Shown piece after piece: positions 42,067-54,230 of a stretch of DNA of 64,000 bases; within the stretch, counting starts at the first letter, position 1; each line of letters begins with the position of its first letter. The DNA is from Neoceratodus forsteri. Its lineage: Eukaryota > Chordata > Ceratodontiformes > Ceratodontidae. The notes beneath the pieces were generated by a model. It saw nothing but the letters and a program-made list of their open reading frames with translations, ran no database searches and was not told the DNA's origin. A program made the position numbers and the translations under genes. The stretch lies in the NCBI GenBank assembly GCA_016271365.2, contig CM057456.1, positions 166,363,501-166,427,500 of the forward strand, in the 5' to 3' direction.

Positions 42067-43655
42067 TGTGACACACAGACAGCAACAGTCTGCTCGGCCC
42101 CAGCTTGATCCAGACAGGCAGAGTACATTTGCAGCCAGTGCTGCTGGTAGAGGAATGGAGACATTTTGGAACCTGGTGCTGGAAGAGAAATTTGGAGTTT
42201 GCAGTTAGAAGCAGAGATTCTGGAGTTCGTTGCAGAGAAACAGCCCGGTGCTGCAGTGTGAGAGCAATGACTGTGAACTGCAACTGGAAATTGAAAGTTT
42301 TGCAGCCTAGCGACAATGTGAGTCAGCTGCATCCCCCTTGGTGGGGTAAGTGCTGTTTGAGACTGTGTTTGTGCTACAAGCCTGTGGGCCCAAGTATGCT
42401 GAGGCCAGAGACTGTGCTATAGCCCAGCCCTGTTGTATGTAAAGAAATGAAGCGAGAGTGTTGGGGAAGAGAGACTGAGCCAAAGCCCAGCTATTAATTG
42501 GGATCCAGGGTGTGCACAGAAGGGTCTAGGGGACTATGCCTCCACAATCTCTAGACCAAAGAAGATGACAACCAGAGAGGAAGACAGCGAGATGCCTTTC
42601 TGGTGAAAACCACTTATAAAGGCCTCTGAGGTAAAGATGGCAATGTCAGGCAGGTGAAGACCAGCTTTCTTCAGCTTTCTTCATCCAGCGCTGCTGCTGC
42701 TCCTATGGCGCACCCTACAAGAGATTTCTCCACTGGTCAGTACCATACAAAATCAAGCCTGCTGAAACCCCCCTGTGAACTGCTGGACTGTAAGTACCCC
42801 TGAGCTGTGGTTTTGGGACTTCATTATTTGCCAGCTAGCTAGTTAGGGTACAGTGGGTAAGTCCTGGGCTGGACTGTATCCAGGGTAAATCTGCACCCAG
42901 GTAGTAAAGTTTTATAGTTGCACTTGTTGAAAGGCTACTTGGGCCCCAATGAACGATCCCCAGCATCGATGCCTGCATTGCGGTGTGGTATCTACCATAT
43001 TGATGATAGTGACTGCGCAGCTGCTAGTAGGAAATTGGGTGCACCAGCAGGTGAGAGGTGGGATATTGTGTGGGGTCATATTTTTGAGACAGTTATAAAT
43101 GTTGTTGCTCTGTTTTCCTGCCTTTCTCCCCTCCCTCAGAATAAATACCATTAATTGTTAATGTTATATTCTTGTACTATGACTCATTGGCAGGGGGAAG
43201 ACTGTTATTTTGTGGGGAAGTGTCTTTGGAGTCAGCAGTTATGTATTTCCAGGGGGGGTGGTAACCTGCCATCTGTCCACAGGTATCCCCTATCACTACC
43301 CCCAGGTGGTGGCACCATGCCAACTACTTTCTTGCATTTCTGGGACCCAGGCCAGCTACCTTGGAGGTGTGTGCAGTGTGGAACCCGAGGGCCCCAGAAC
43401 AGCTAAGTTGAGTCAAAATACTGTTACACATGTATGGGATACACACAGGGAAATATATGTGAATGGGCAGGGAGGAGGGAGGGAGGGTCATTGGAAACCA
43501 GATAGAATCTGCAAAGACAAGTTAGTCAGGAACCATCATGGTGAACTGGATTGGTCACATGGTCCTTTTCTGCCAAAATATTCTGTGTTTCTATGCACCT
43601 GGAAGTGCATTAACCCCAGACAACCAATGCCCTGGAGTGTCTCATTGTGTTACAC
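42067..43655 (+). other. possible solo LTR, weak
   Basis: Candidate termini TGTGACAC (42067) and GTGTTACA (43648-43655) form short inverted ends, with CATT and CATG as possible 4-bp flanks. An AATAAA lies at 43141, about where a polyadenylation signal would be. No second LTR, primer-binding site or coding region was found, and a CR1 tail lies inside. I place little weight on this. Confidence 0.25.
43455..43595 (+). mobile_element. CR1 3'-end fragment
   Basis: GGTGAACTGGATTGGTCACA, TGGTCCTTTTCTGCC and TGTGTTTCTATG correspond to the CR1 terminus GGTGGGCCAAGTGGTCCTTA, TCTGCC and TATGTTTCTATG. TGTTACACATG occurs at 43422-43432 and 43648-43658 and could be flanking duplication or chance. Confidence 0.55.
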
Positions 43656-43659
43656 ATGG

Positions 43660-44920
43660 GTAAACTAAGAAACAGTTTGAAAAAAATGCCTTTATTTAAA
43701 TAAAAGAAGGTATTTTCTTTTGCTAAAAGTAACTAGTAAAAAGTAGTCTTTCCACACCGGACAACTATTTGTCTTTCCACACATTCAATAGGTGGAATGC
43801 TTGCTTGTTATGGAACACAAAAATTCAAACTGCTGCAAAATTCTTGTGGCCTGGAAGGATAGAAAGGGAATTTCTCACGGTCACCAAAGAAAAACCAGGA
43901 ACTGAAACTGTGAACAGTACTTAATTTGTTAAGTTTGTTTATCTGTGTACAGAGGGTATCATGACAGGAAAAATGTATTATTTATTTTTTAAATTTAAGG
44001 GAGTTTACTTTTTTGGGCCTTGTTGAAGGTTATCAGTGAGTAAAGATGGTCACCATGTTTGTAATGACAGTCAGGATAAGTGAAGTGGCTCATGAATTCT
44101 GTAAGTGACTGGCACAAATTCCAAATCCCACTGCCTAGAACTTGTTCCATCCTGTGCATTTCTGGGGTTTCAGAACTTATAAACCTCATTGGGAAGCAGA
44201 AAGTCTCCAATCCATTTTATAAACTTTATTGATCAACCAAACTGTAGTAAGGAAATTAATTCTATAATGCTAATTTTGACACTTTACAGAAATACAATTA
44301 TTTTCATTACAAATAAAGGGCTTATGATTTCAGTATGCTAATGTTTTTATGCTGGTTGCATAAAATGTTTGGAAGTTTGACCAATATAAAAAAAAATGTG
44401 GGAACTGCAGGGGCGCAGAAATGCAGTGAGCCTGTTAAGATTCAGAAAGTGATACACTTAACAACACATTAGTATTTCACTGATGGAGAGCTGGGTGAGA
44501 TTCTTAGCTCATGTTACAATTGAACTGTGTTTCTTTCATCACAGTTCAGTTCTTGGTGGGCATTAATCCACACTGCAACCCTCTCAGTTTGGAATGATCT
44601 AATGCAGTTGGCTGTCTGCAGTGAAAACAGTCCCAAGACGAAACAAGCATAGAAAATTAAGCATCTTCTAAACCTGGGAAAGTGATTCCGCTAGATCAGC
44701 AATTGGTACTGTGGTGTACTGGCTTATACCATACCAAGCTATGGATTAGAAGCTTCAGTTTCCAAGGTCATTAGTCTCCTACTTTACCTTTCATAAGCAT
44801 TAACCCCAGCACTCATATTTAAAAAAAAAAAGGAATTATAGCATATGATGGACCTTCTCTCTTGGGGCTCCTTATTAATTGTATCAGTTGGCCGATCAGT
44901 GTATGAATGCAATTTTGGTT
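43660..44920. other. no gene or recognisable repeat
   Basis: A/T-rich DNA. Open frames are short and without motifs. Confidence 0.4.
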
Positions 44921-44921
44921 T

Positions 44922-45040
44922 TATATAGCACTTTTCTGTATGCACAGTACAGCATATCTGAAGTGCTTTACAAAGCAATGAGTTACCTTGAGACAGGTCT
45001 TGCGAGGCTTGTGTGCAGTCACTTGCAGCTTTTAAAGTGA
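44922..45040. mobile_element. SINE-like conserved fragment (TATATAGCAC type)
   Basis: TTTATATAGCACTTTTCTGT followed by GAAGTGCTTTACAAAGCAATGAG resembles the ATATAGCGCCTTT...AAAGCGCTTTACAGCCAATGA phrase that I recall from widespread vertebrate repeats, notably in sharks. Name unknown to me; recollection only. Confidence 0.45.
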
Positions 45041-45127
45041 GTCACTTCTGGAAAAACTTTTAAAAATTATAGACATTAGATGCAATTCAGTTTACATTTT
45101 GTGGAATTTCTGTATTACTACATACAA

Positions 45128-46200
45128 ACATATGAAGACACCAGCAGAAGAAGACCTTTCAGTAAATGGAGTCTGCTCATTTTGCAGGGTCCCTGATGCC
45201 ACCTTAAGACTCTGCCCCCTTTCCCCAACGAATATCCCCTTTTAGTCTAACTCACTACCTCACTCTTGACCTGGGCTCACCCCTTTACCCAGTCCCAGCC
45301 TCTTTTGAAGCCATCTACTGTTTCAGACTGTACCACTTCCTCAGGAAGCCCATTCCAACCTGCCACCACCCTCTCCATGAAGAAATGCCTCCTGGTCTCC
45401 CTCCTAAGCCCCCAACCTTCTGACTTAAGACAGTGCCCCCTCATGTTTTTGTTCTCACTGAGCCTGAAGAGATTCTCCTTGTCCACCATATCTATGGTCT
45501 TCAGATACTTGAAGGCCTCAATCATGCCCCCCTTCCCCTCTCCTATCCTCCAGGGAGCACATGTTCAGGTCCTCCGGTCTCTCCTTGTTATGCCCTACCC
45601 TGCTGGCCCAAAAGTATCTTTGATGCCCTCCTTTGGACTGTCTCCAGCATGTTTATGCCTTTTTTAAGGTATGGATGCCAGTACTGTACACTGTCCTCCC
45701 AGTGAGGCCATACCAGTGATCTACTGTATACAATGGCAATATTACCTCCTCCTGCTGATCCCTCCAGCAATGCATCCCAACATTCTATTTACCTTTGCTG
45801 CTACCTTCTTGCACTGCATGGAATGTTTCAGGTCACTAGTGATCAACATTCCCAGGTCCTTTTCCTCTTCAGACTTAGTTACCAGGTCCGCTCCCAGACT
45901 GTGCTCTGTCTTTAGGTTCTTAGCTTCAATGTGCATAAGCCTGCATTCTTTGCATCGAAGTCAAGTTGTCAAATTGTAGACCACCTCACCAGTCTTGCCA
46001 GATCTTCAGATAGGTCCCGTATCCCCTCTGCCAAGTCTACCCTCCCACAGAACCGGATGTCATCCATGAATAAACACATTTTGCCCCTTATGCCCTCTTC
46101 ATTGATGAAGACATTAAAAAGCACCGGACCAAGCACAAAGCTCTGTGGGAGCCTGTTGGTGACCTTCCTAGCACTTGAGAGCCCCCACCACTACAAAGTC
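45128..46200 (-). mobile_element. CR1 LINE, 5'-truncated, antisense (copy E)
   Basis: The 3' end differs from copies A-D (ATGAAGACACCAGCAGAAGA, GACCTTTCAGTAAATGGAGT). Minus-strand protein includes IEAFKYLKTIDMVDKENLFR, NMRGHCLKSEGWGLRRETRR and ERVVAGWNGLPEEVV (45277-45525), then LNTEHSLGADLVTKSEEEKD and MLGCIAGGISRR (45742-45936), and RT near 46060-46180. Its tail resembles that of copy F (60668), so E and F form a second subfamily. Confidence 0.8.
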
Positions 46201-46375
46201 AATTTGCTGGGTAAGTGGGTTCCCTTCCAACATATGTACTGTTGTAATTCGAGGGCCGGGAGGGCAAAAATGTCAATACAAAAAGGTCAAAGTTCCAACC
46301 ACTCAGGTAGTTTTTCAAAAATTCTTTCTTTTTATTTTCATATATTTTTCCAAATAGCCATGAGATCCTTGTTCC

Positions 46376-46410
46376 CAATGTTTCACCTGTACATCAGGCT
46401 TCTTCAGGGG
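46376..46410 (-). ncRNA. hammerhead-ribozyme-like core, best match in the window
   Basis: Minus strand: CTGAAGA (exactly CUGANGA), an A, then stem GCCTG / CAGGT with an ATGTA loop, then GAAAC. The closing A-T pair and all core boxes fit the consensus CUGANGA-R...Y-GAAA. GGAGGATC lies upstream and ATTGGGAACAAGGATC downstream, which could give flanking stems. Together with TTTTTATTTTCATATA nearby it looks like a Penelope-like element terminus. Catalytic ability needs folding of stems I and III, which I could not confirm. Confidence 0.5.
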
Positions 46411-46599
46411 AGGATCTAAATTATAAAGAGTCAAACGTTTTTTTAATACATATATTTTTTTAAACAGAATAAAATATTTTTTATTATTTTTAATATAATT
46501 GATTTGTAAATATTTATAGTATTTGAATCTACAGTAAAGTGTAAAGGTGACAATATCATTGAACATTTTCCACAAACCATTGTATATTTACTGGCGAGA

Positions 46600-46731
46600 T
46601 GCTATGTGAGCCAATATTTGTATTTGTACTTGTATGTATGTATGGAACGGATGTTTTTTATGCTTGCACAAGACAACTTTGTAACTAGGTCCTTCAGGCC
46701 CAAAATTCACATCCTGTCAAAAAATAAAGTT

Positions 46732-46776
<45 letters not shown>
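46600..46776 (+). mobile_element. LINE 3' tail ending in (CTAA)n
   Basis: GTAACTAGGTCCTTCAGGCC, CATCCTGTCAAAAAATAAAG leads straight into a (CTAA)n tract of about 45 bp (46732-46776). This looks like a LINE or SINE 3' end with a microsatellite tail. The family is not identified; the layout (GCCxxxAATTCAxxxxxGTCAA) resembles LINE-X tails. Confidence 0.45.
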
Positions 46777-46777
<1 letters not shown>

Positions 46778-47225
46778 TCAAGTCTCTGATGTGGCATGTG
46801 AACCTGTGATCTGTTGGCCCAGTGGAAACAAGACAATCAACTGTGTACCAGAAACACTTCCTAGCAGGCAGCCTAACAGTTCACAAGTTTAGCACTGCTG
46901 AAAAATAAAGTACTGAATGTTCTGGAACTTGCACACCTTGTGACCGTTGTCATGTTTCATTTCATCCTGGGCCGAGAGGGTCTGTCATGACTTTTTATAG
47001 GTTGTGGTAGTAACTGAGCAAGCCAGCTGTAGGAATGAAATCATATACCCTAAATCTGACAGGTAGCAGCTCTAACTTATACGCTATCGTATTAACTCAT
47101 TTGCAGTGGGTTGGGATATATTTGCTTTTTGTAACATTGTACTATACAGTGTGTATATATAATATAAAACACTGTTGAGAAACTACCTACTGTACTACTA
47201 CAGTATATGTGTTGTGTGCTATCTT

Positions 47226-47545
47226 CCCAGGACCTCATTGAAAACAAGATGCTGTCGCTTATGGAGCTATCCTGGTTGGAATACATTTTAAATAAAAGAA
47301 ACCTAATAAACAAGGGAGCATGGCATAGTAGCTGGTGTGCAGCCTTGGAGACCCAGAGATGCAGGTTCAAATCCCACACTAGCCACTAACTCACTATGTA
47401 GTCCTGAGCAAAGCGTCTAACCTCTCAGTGGATCAGTCCACCTAGATGTAAAAATGGGTCACATCAGGACCTTAATGAAAATAAGATATTGCATCTCAGC
47501 TTGGCTACCCAGGCTAAATAAATTGTAAACAAAAATGCTTGCTGT
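47226..47545 (+). mobile_element. CORE-SINE-like element, one tail plus one complete copy
   Basis: 47226-47300 is a tail (CCCAGGACCTCATTGAAAAC, GATGCTGTCG). A copy from about 47318 has a tRNA-like head (GGCATAGTAGCTGG, B-box-like GGTTCAAATCCCAC), a MIR-like core (CTGAGCAAAGCGTCTAACCT) and the same tail type (AGGACCTTAATGAAAATAAG, GGCTACCCAGGCTAAATAAA). The head-core-tail order is that of MIR/CORE-SINEs. Confidence 0.65.
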
Positions 47546-48029
47546 CCCAACAAACCTTTTAACCTTCCCATCTGTTTGCAGCCTGCCACTACTAGAGGTT
47601 TCCCCTACTACAACTACTACTGCTGTGAAAGTAATTAATACTAATTTCCAAATACCATGAATAATGGGGTACTCGGTACTTGTGACCCAACATTCTGGGT
47701 AGTCACCCTCAGAAACCAAAAAAAAAAAAAAAAACCTTTAAAATTATGGGGAAAAAAACTTTAGCTATCCTCAGGTGGCCAGGGATGCACCCATTATCAC
47801 TAGAGATGTAACAAAGTTTTACTTCATGGTCGAATTTCCCCGGGAAGTCCCCAAATCCACATTGCAGATCATTTTGTGAAGTTTTCCTCTTTTATAGCAA
47901 ATTTGCCAATTGTGACATCGCTTTGCTCTTGGGTTTTTTAAGTGCAAATTGCACTTAAAAAATAAAAAAAAAAAGCAAGCAGGAAAAAGGCAAATTTACT
48001 ATAAAAGAGTATTCACTGGTAGCTAGTGG

Positions 48030-48960
48030 TTCTTCCCTCCTCCTGAACCCATGCCCCATATTTTTATTTTAATTCCCTGGTGTCTATTAGACTCTCCCCC
48101 TCTCTGGAACCCATGCCCGTATTTTTCTTTTAATGCCCTGGTGGCTAGTGGACCCACCTGAACCCATGCCCCATATTTTTTGTTTTAAGTCCCAGGTGTC
48201 TAGTGGACCCTCCCAAACCCATGCCCATATTTTTTTTAATTCCCTGGCATCTAGTAAACCCTCCCTGCTCCTGAACCCATATCTGTTTTTTTAATGCCCT
48301 GGTAGTTATTGGATCCCCTCACCATCCCGAACACATGCCTGTATTTTTTTCTTTTATTCCCTGGTGCCTTGTGGACCCTTCCCCCCCAATCCTGGCAGGT
48401 AGTGGTCCCCCACTGGACTTCCCCCCCAAACCTGACCCCAGCTAGTGGGCAACTTGCGCTGCCCACTGCTCTCCATCATCCACAGTCAGCCACCTGACTG
48501 AGCTGTCAGTGAGTGAATGAGTGATTTGCACTCATTCATTCATTGATAGCATAGTCAGGTAGCTGGCCATGGATTGCAGAGAGTGGTGGGCAGAGCTGAT
48601 TGCCCGCTCTTCGGGATTGGGGTGGGAGGAGTCGTGCTAGGGACCACTACCTGCCAGGGTGGGAGGTGGGGGGTCCACTAGACACCAGGAAATAAAAGAA
48701 AAAAATGTGGGCATGGGTTCAGTAGGGGGTCCACTAGACACCAGGGCATTAAAAATAAAATATGGGCACGGGTTTGGGAGGGGGGAGGATCCATTAGGCA
48801 CCAGGAAATAAAAAAATATGAGCACGGGTTCAGAAGGGCGAAGGGTCCACTAGCCACCAAGGAATAAAGTAAAAAAATAGGGGGATGGGTTTGGTTGGGG
48901 GGAGGCACCACTAGCCACCAGGCATGGAATCAATTTTATTTTATATTACTCCCATGGTAA
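48030..48960. repeat. palindromic element of about 0.9 kb with minisatellite arms
   Basis: The left arm (48040-48410) repeats GAACCCATGCCC, T/A-rich tract and CCCTGGTGGCTAGTGGACCC with spacings of 62, 53, 55 and 58 bp. The right arm (48660-48930) carries the complement (GGGTCCACTAGACACCAGG, AAATAAAA, TGGGCATGGGTTC). The inner arms, GGGCAA...TGCCCAC...CACCTGACT and their complement, close on a hairpin TGAGTGAATGAGTG / CACTCATTCATTCA near 48523. No protein is encoded. It is likely an expanded foldback or MITE-like element. Confidence 0.75.
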
Positions 48961-51440
48961 TGGGTGCTGGGGGGAGGGGGAAGGGAATATCCACTAAGTT
49001 CTGGTACAGACAGACCACAAAATGTAGAGTATGAACTCTGCCAGCAGAATTCAAACTCCTCATCTTGCAGAGTTTTTTGGGGACTGGGAGAATTTTGGCT
49101 GTACGTCATGGATTATTTTGTGGAGTGGAGATTTCCAGTTTCGCCCAACTCTAATTGTCACCCCTTCCCTGTTTTCCCCCACTCTCTATCCGCCACCCCT
49201 GTTCTCCCAAATATTGAGGATCCCAACCTGTTTTGATTTTTAGAATCACTGTTTGGGAAAACAGAGGAGGGGGATGGTCGGAGGGAGGAGACTGGCATGG
49301 AGGCGGGTGGCCATGTGACTACCCTTCACCACCTTGTGAGGGCCAGAATTCAAGAAATAGTTCAGTTGTTTAGGGGCCCAGTGCTGAGTACCAGGTACAT
49401 GGGGGTGGCAAGCACTTCATGAGTACTTAGGAAAAGTTATTTCTAGCAGCCTTTCAACACTACATGGCCTATGCGTTTTTCATATAGAACAGTGTTACAC
49501 AATCCACTTAACATGTCAAGCCTCTGCTGAGAAATCAAGAGGACTGTATGCTCAGGTCAGCACTTCCACCCTTCCTTTTTTGGTTGACTAAACTGAGGTG
49601 CCGCTGACTTCTGCATAACAACATTTACTCAGTTCTCCCCATATTTCTGTATGCAAAAGCAGAGAAAGAAGCAAGTTTGTGGTTTTCGTTTTTACACTTA
49701 GGGTTTGAGGAAATGAAATGTCAACTTTTTGTCTGTGAGTTTAGAGTGTTATTTATAACAACATTGTCTTCCAAGGTGGCGGTCATGAAATTTTCTTTGA
49801 CTTTTTTTTCTAGTTTTGCTTTGTGTGTTTTTTTTTTTTGGTTTCATCAGCTGATTTTGGTCAATGGCTCTGAACTTGTACATACTGTGTGGTTTTTATT
49901 TTATCTTTATAATCTGTTCTCTAATTTAAACAGAAACTGGTTTACTGGTTTGGAAGTGTAGCACACATCACCCCCCTTCATGTCCATCCTCCATCATGTA
50001 TTTTTTTCTGTATCTCTGGTCATTTTTCACTCACATATATTTATACATACACACACACATACAGTACATACCACTTCTGCACTTGTAGTGGACATGACAT
50101 GGTCACTTATACTGATATCATGTCAGCTAAAATGCAGAACTACCATAAGAATTATTTTCAACATCTTATGTGTTGGTGATTTTTCAGATTTTCTTTCTTA
50201 ATTACTGTCTATGTCCTCAATCTCTGTCTGGTCCCTATCCAATGTTTCTTCCCAGCCCTATCACCCTTTTTCTCCCGGGCATTCCCTCAACCTCTGTTCT
50301 TTCAGGAGTTGCCCTTGCTGGTGGGACTGCAGAGGTGGCCCATGCCCCAAGAGACTGAATTTAGGTACAGGAGGGGAAACAGGTCAACAGTGCAGGGCCA
50401 GAAGGAGATCATCCTTATCCTGCAACAGTTGTGGCTTTTCACTTGTTTCCTGTTCCCTCTCCCACAGGACATTGACAGTGAGGGGTGCACTGGCACATGA
50501 ATGAAAGTATGGTATACTAGTGCAGCACCAGCCGACACCCTCCTTCCCCAGCAGTGGCTCCTGCAGCTCCTGCTGTGGCACCCAGGTGGCACTCACACGG
50601 TGGTAACTGATACACACCCGCCATGTAGGAAAAGAGCATCCACTGGGATGCTCTGTTCTTCCTCTCCCGGTCAGCACCTGATGACCCAAACTTGTTCCCA
50701 AACCTGGCTTGCTGACCTCACAAGAGGGAATGCTACCAGTGCCTGCTCTGATAATTATTTCAACATTGTGTCATTTCCCCACCCAGTGGTGAGGTAATTG
50801 GGGTCATCACAGCAATCCCCTTCCTTTGTTTGGGAGGGGTGGCAAGCAACTGCCTTCATAGCTGACACCAGTGGTGTTTCATGATCAGAAGGCAGATGGC
50901 ATGCACAGACAGTTCCTTGCCTATTCTTTCCCCTCTTAGTCAGCCAGACAGTCCCCCTCAGTGGGATTCCATGCTTACACTCCATGCCCAGATGTCCATG
51001 GGCCAATGTGGTGATAAGTTACTATCATGTCACTGTGCCATGCTGTTTAACTTTATTTTTTCTAAAACTACTGTAACTGAAGAAACTGAGATAGAAATTT
51101 AGACAATGTGCTACAGCTTTGGTTTGCAAAACAGAAACTCTTTTTAGACTGAACCATTTAATGGAATTCTTTGTCTACCCTGGTGACACCTTTGAACACA
51201 TTGGACAGGATCTTTAAAATGCTAGCACTGCGTTAATAGGATTAGCAGCAAGCTAAGTGTCAATAGCGTGGCTGACAACTTGTTAGCACATCCACTGCTA
51301 TTTTTGAAAGAGACACATTATGTGTCTCTAAGCTGTTTATCTATTTATTTATTGAGTTCTCGGATTACAAGGACCTTTGAGCCGGGGCTCATTTACAAAG
51401 GTTCCACGTCAGTGGGTAAAGGAGGACAACGACATGAGTG
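48961..51440. other. no gene or recognisable repeat
   Basis: Pyrimidine-rich runs, a short (CA)n near 50048 and featureless open frames below 110 codons. Confidence 0.35.
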
Positions 51441-52221
51441 GGAATACATGGAGTGATTAACAGGTTATTTGGATATATTACAGTCAGGGAAAATGGGGAG
51501 ATACTTGAAAGAGGCATTAAGGGGAATGGGACAGGAATCAGGGGTTGAGGAACAGTGGGCAGTATTTAAAATGGGGATTACAAGAACAACAGAATTATGC
51601 ATTAAGCAGGTTAGCAAGAGGAAAGGAAGAGGAGACCATTATGGTTTTCCAAAGAGGTAGCAAAGAAAGTGAAAGCCAAAAAGATTGCATTCAGGCAATA
51701 CAAAAGACACAGGCAGAAGGGATAGGGAGAAGTACCAGGAGAAGCAAAGGGAGGCAGGAGGTCAATAAGGGAAGCCAAAGCTCAGACAGAAGAACACATT
51801 GCAAAATCAGTGGGTAGAGGGACAAACCTTTACAGGTACATAAGAAAAAAGAAAGACAAAGGAGGGATAGTGAGACTGAAGGGGAGGATGGGGTCATGGA
51901 GGATAACAACAGTAAAGCTGACATTTTGAACAGATATTTCTGCTCCAGTCTTTACTGAGGAAGAGGAGGGTAATGGGTCTGAAGGAGTACAAGGGTGAGA
52001 ATGGTGCAGAAATGGACACAAGTCCCTTTACACGAGAAAGGGTCCTGAAGGAACTGGAAGAATAAGAGTTGATTAAGCAATGGGGCTAGATGGGGTGCAC
52101 CCAGGTCCTTAAAGAACTAAGAGGTGGTGGCTGAACCTCTGGCTATCCTGTTTAGCCGATCACTGGAAACAGGGAGGTACCCAAAGACTGGAGGATAGCA
52201 GATGTAGTCCCTTGTACAAAA

Positions 52222-52821
52222 GTGGGAACAAAGAGGAAGCAGGAACTACAGACCAGTCAGCCTCACCTCGGTAGTGGGGAAGATCATGGAAGCACTACTG
52301 AAGGAGAGATTGGTGGAACATCTGGTTGTCAATGGACTACAGGACCCAAGGCAGCATGGCTTCACCAGGGGAGGTCATGTCAGACCAACCTCGTGGAATT
52401 TTTGACTGGGTGACTAGGGAGGTGGATCGGGAGGGCAGTGGACATGGCCTATCTGGACTTCAGCAAGGCCTTTGACACTGTGCCACATAGAAGACTATTA
52501 CACAAACTGAGGAATATGGGTGTGGGCAGGACAGTAGTGTGGTGGGTAGGTAACTGGCTGGGTGGCAGGACACAGAGGGTGGTGGTAAATGGCTGTCACT
52601 CCACAGAGGGAAGAGTGACCAGTGGGTACCACAGGGATCAGTGCTGGGACCCGGTCCTATTCAACATCTTCATCAGTGACATTGCTCAGGACCTAGAAGG
52701 CAGAATTTCACTGTTCACTGATGACACAAAGCTCTGTAACAGAGTAGACACACCAGAGGGTGTAGACAGAATGAGAAGCACCTGCAGAAACTTGAAGAAT
52801 GGTCAGGGGTTTGGCAGTTGA
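52222..52821 (+). pseudogene. CR1 reverse transcriptase fragment
   Basis: Two frames: 52222-52413 with the QHGF-type region read out of frame, and 52438-52821 with DMAYLDFSKAFDTVPHRRLL, VVWWVGNWLGGRTQRVVVNG, DPVLFNIFISDIAQDLEGR and FTDDTKLC (catalytic FADD with A to T). The SGVPQGSVLGP block is damaged (SGYHRDQCWDP) by a small frame change. Confidence 0.8.
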
Positions 52822-53068
52822 AATTCAATGCAAAGAAGTGCAAGATAATGCATATGGGGCACAAAACCCTGGCACAATATATCAGTTGGGGGTGAGGATA
52901 TAGCATGCACCAAGCAGGAAAGGGATCTTGGGTTGTCATCTCTGATGACCTCAAGAATGAGAAACAGTGTGACAAGGCAGCAGGTAAAGCAAATAGGATG
53001 CTGGGATGTATAGTCAGGGCATCACCAGCAGGAAAAGGGAGGTCATAATTCCGCTATAAAAGACACTA

Positions 53069-53551
53069 GTGAGGCCCCACCTGCAGTACAGTGTACAGTT
53101 CTGGAGACCATACCTACGTAAGGACATAGACAGGGTAGAGAAGGTTCAGAGGAGGGCAACAAAGATGGTGCATGGATTGCATCACAAGTCCTATGAAGAC
53201 AGGTTGAAGGAACTGAACATGTACTCCCTGGAGGAGAGGAGGGAGAGAGGGGATATGATAGAGACATACAAGTATCTTACAGGGAGGAACAGGGTGCTGG
53301 AAAACACTATTTTTAAGCGAAAAAGATGTTCCAGGACTAGAGGGCATGGGATGAAGTTGGAGGGAGGACGATTCAGACGAAACATGAGAAAGAATTTCTT
53401 CACAGAACGGGTGGTGGACAAGTGGAACATCCTGCCAGAGGAAGTGGTGGGGGATGAAACAATCACGGGATTTAAGAGTGCATGGGATAGACATAAAGGA
53501 ATTCTGGAGGTCAGGGGTAAGGGGCAACAGACTTCTAGGAAAACAAACTGA
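53069..53551 (+). pseudogene. CR1 ORF2 C-terminal domain (160 codons open)
   Basis: Reads [98 protein letters not shown] and FKSAWDRHKG. This is the most intact copy of this domain in the window and a good reference for the others. The domain lies downstream of RT; its function is not defined. Confidence 0.85.
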
Positions 53552-53659
53552 ACTTACAAGCTCAAATGGGCAGACTAGGTGGGCCATAGGCCCTTATCTG
53601 CCGACACTTTCTATGTATCTATGTATCTATGTATCTATGTATCTAGGGTAGACATAAAC

Positions 53660-54230
53660 CAGTACAACATACTGGATTTCCTATAAACAGAAGACTTCAA
53701 GGTAGTACTAATTATGTGATAAAGTTTGCATACAATATTGGATAGGACCTAAGACAATTACATTAAACATTTTGATTAAAGCCTTTCAAACAATAGGCCT
53801 TGTTATGATTCCAGCATGCCAGAATTGGCAGAGGAGGCATAAGGACAAAGAGGGCAGACATTGAGAGAGATAAGCTTGGGGAAGGAAAGTCTAAGTTGGG
53901 TGAGGGTGAGCAGGGACAAATGAGAGAGGCGAGGGAGGTAACCAAGTTGTTGGGAAGAAGGGTAGGGGCAAATGTCCTGGTAAATGCCTTAGGGGATAAG
54001 TGCAACAGATGGGCAGAGTATAAGGACAGCCAGTGTTGAAATTAGGTTTTGCAGTTACAGCTTCTGAGTGCAGTTAGGTAGGCTCACAATTTCCACTTAA
54101 AAGGACCAATTTTGGATTCAGCCAGTAGTTCACAGCAGAGAGAATTCAGCCAGTAAGGGGCACAGTATTCAAACAATATTTGCCCTTGCAAAGTTTAACA
54201 AATGGGGACTTTAAATGGCTGGCTGATTGT
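53660..54230. other. no gene; may hold the decayed 3' end of the next LINE
   Basis: Purine-rich stretch 53815-53960 (GAGAGAG and GGGTGAG runs). No family is recognised. Confidence 0.3.

Larger units (their letters stand above)
51455..53645 (+). mobile_element. CR1 LINE, 5'-truncated, sense (copy D), microsatellite tail
   Basis: Starts within the ORF2 linker (YLKEALRGMGQESGV, then KVKAKKIAFRQYKRHRQK-type wording near 51650), passes through RT (52222-52821) to the C-terminal segment (53069-53551), and ends GGGCAGACTAGGTGGGCCAT, AGGCCCTTATCTGCCG and a (TATCTATG)n run at 53609-53645. RT motifs MAYLDFSKAFDTVPHRRLLH are well preserved. The FADD block reads FTDD. Frameshifts occur near 52225, 52435 and 52830. 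Confidence 0.85.

Noticed and set aside
42067..43655. Complete LTR retrotransposon or endogenous retrovirus
   Set aside because: Only weak end motifs and one AATAAA. No second LTR, no primer-binding site and no gag, pol or env wording. Kept only as a low-confidence note.
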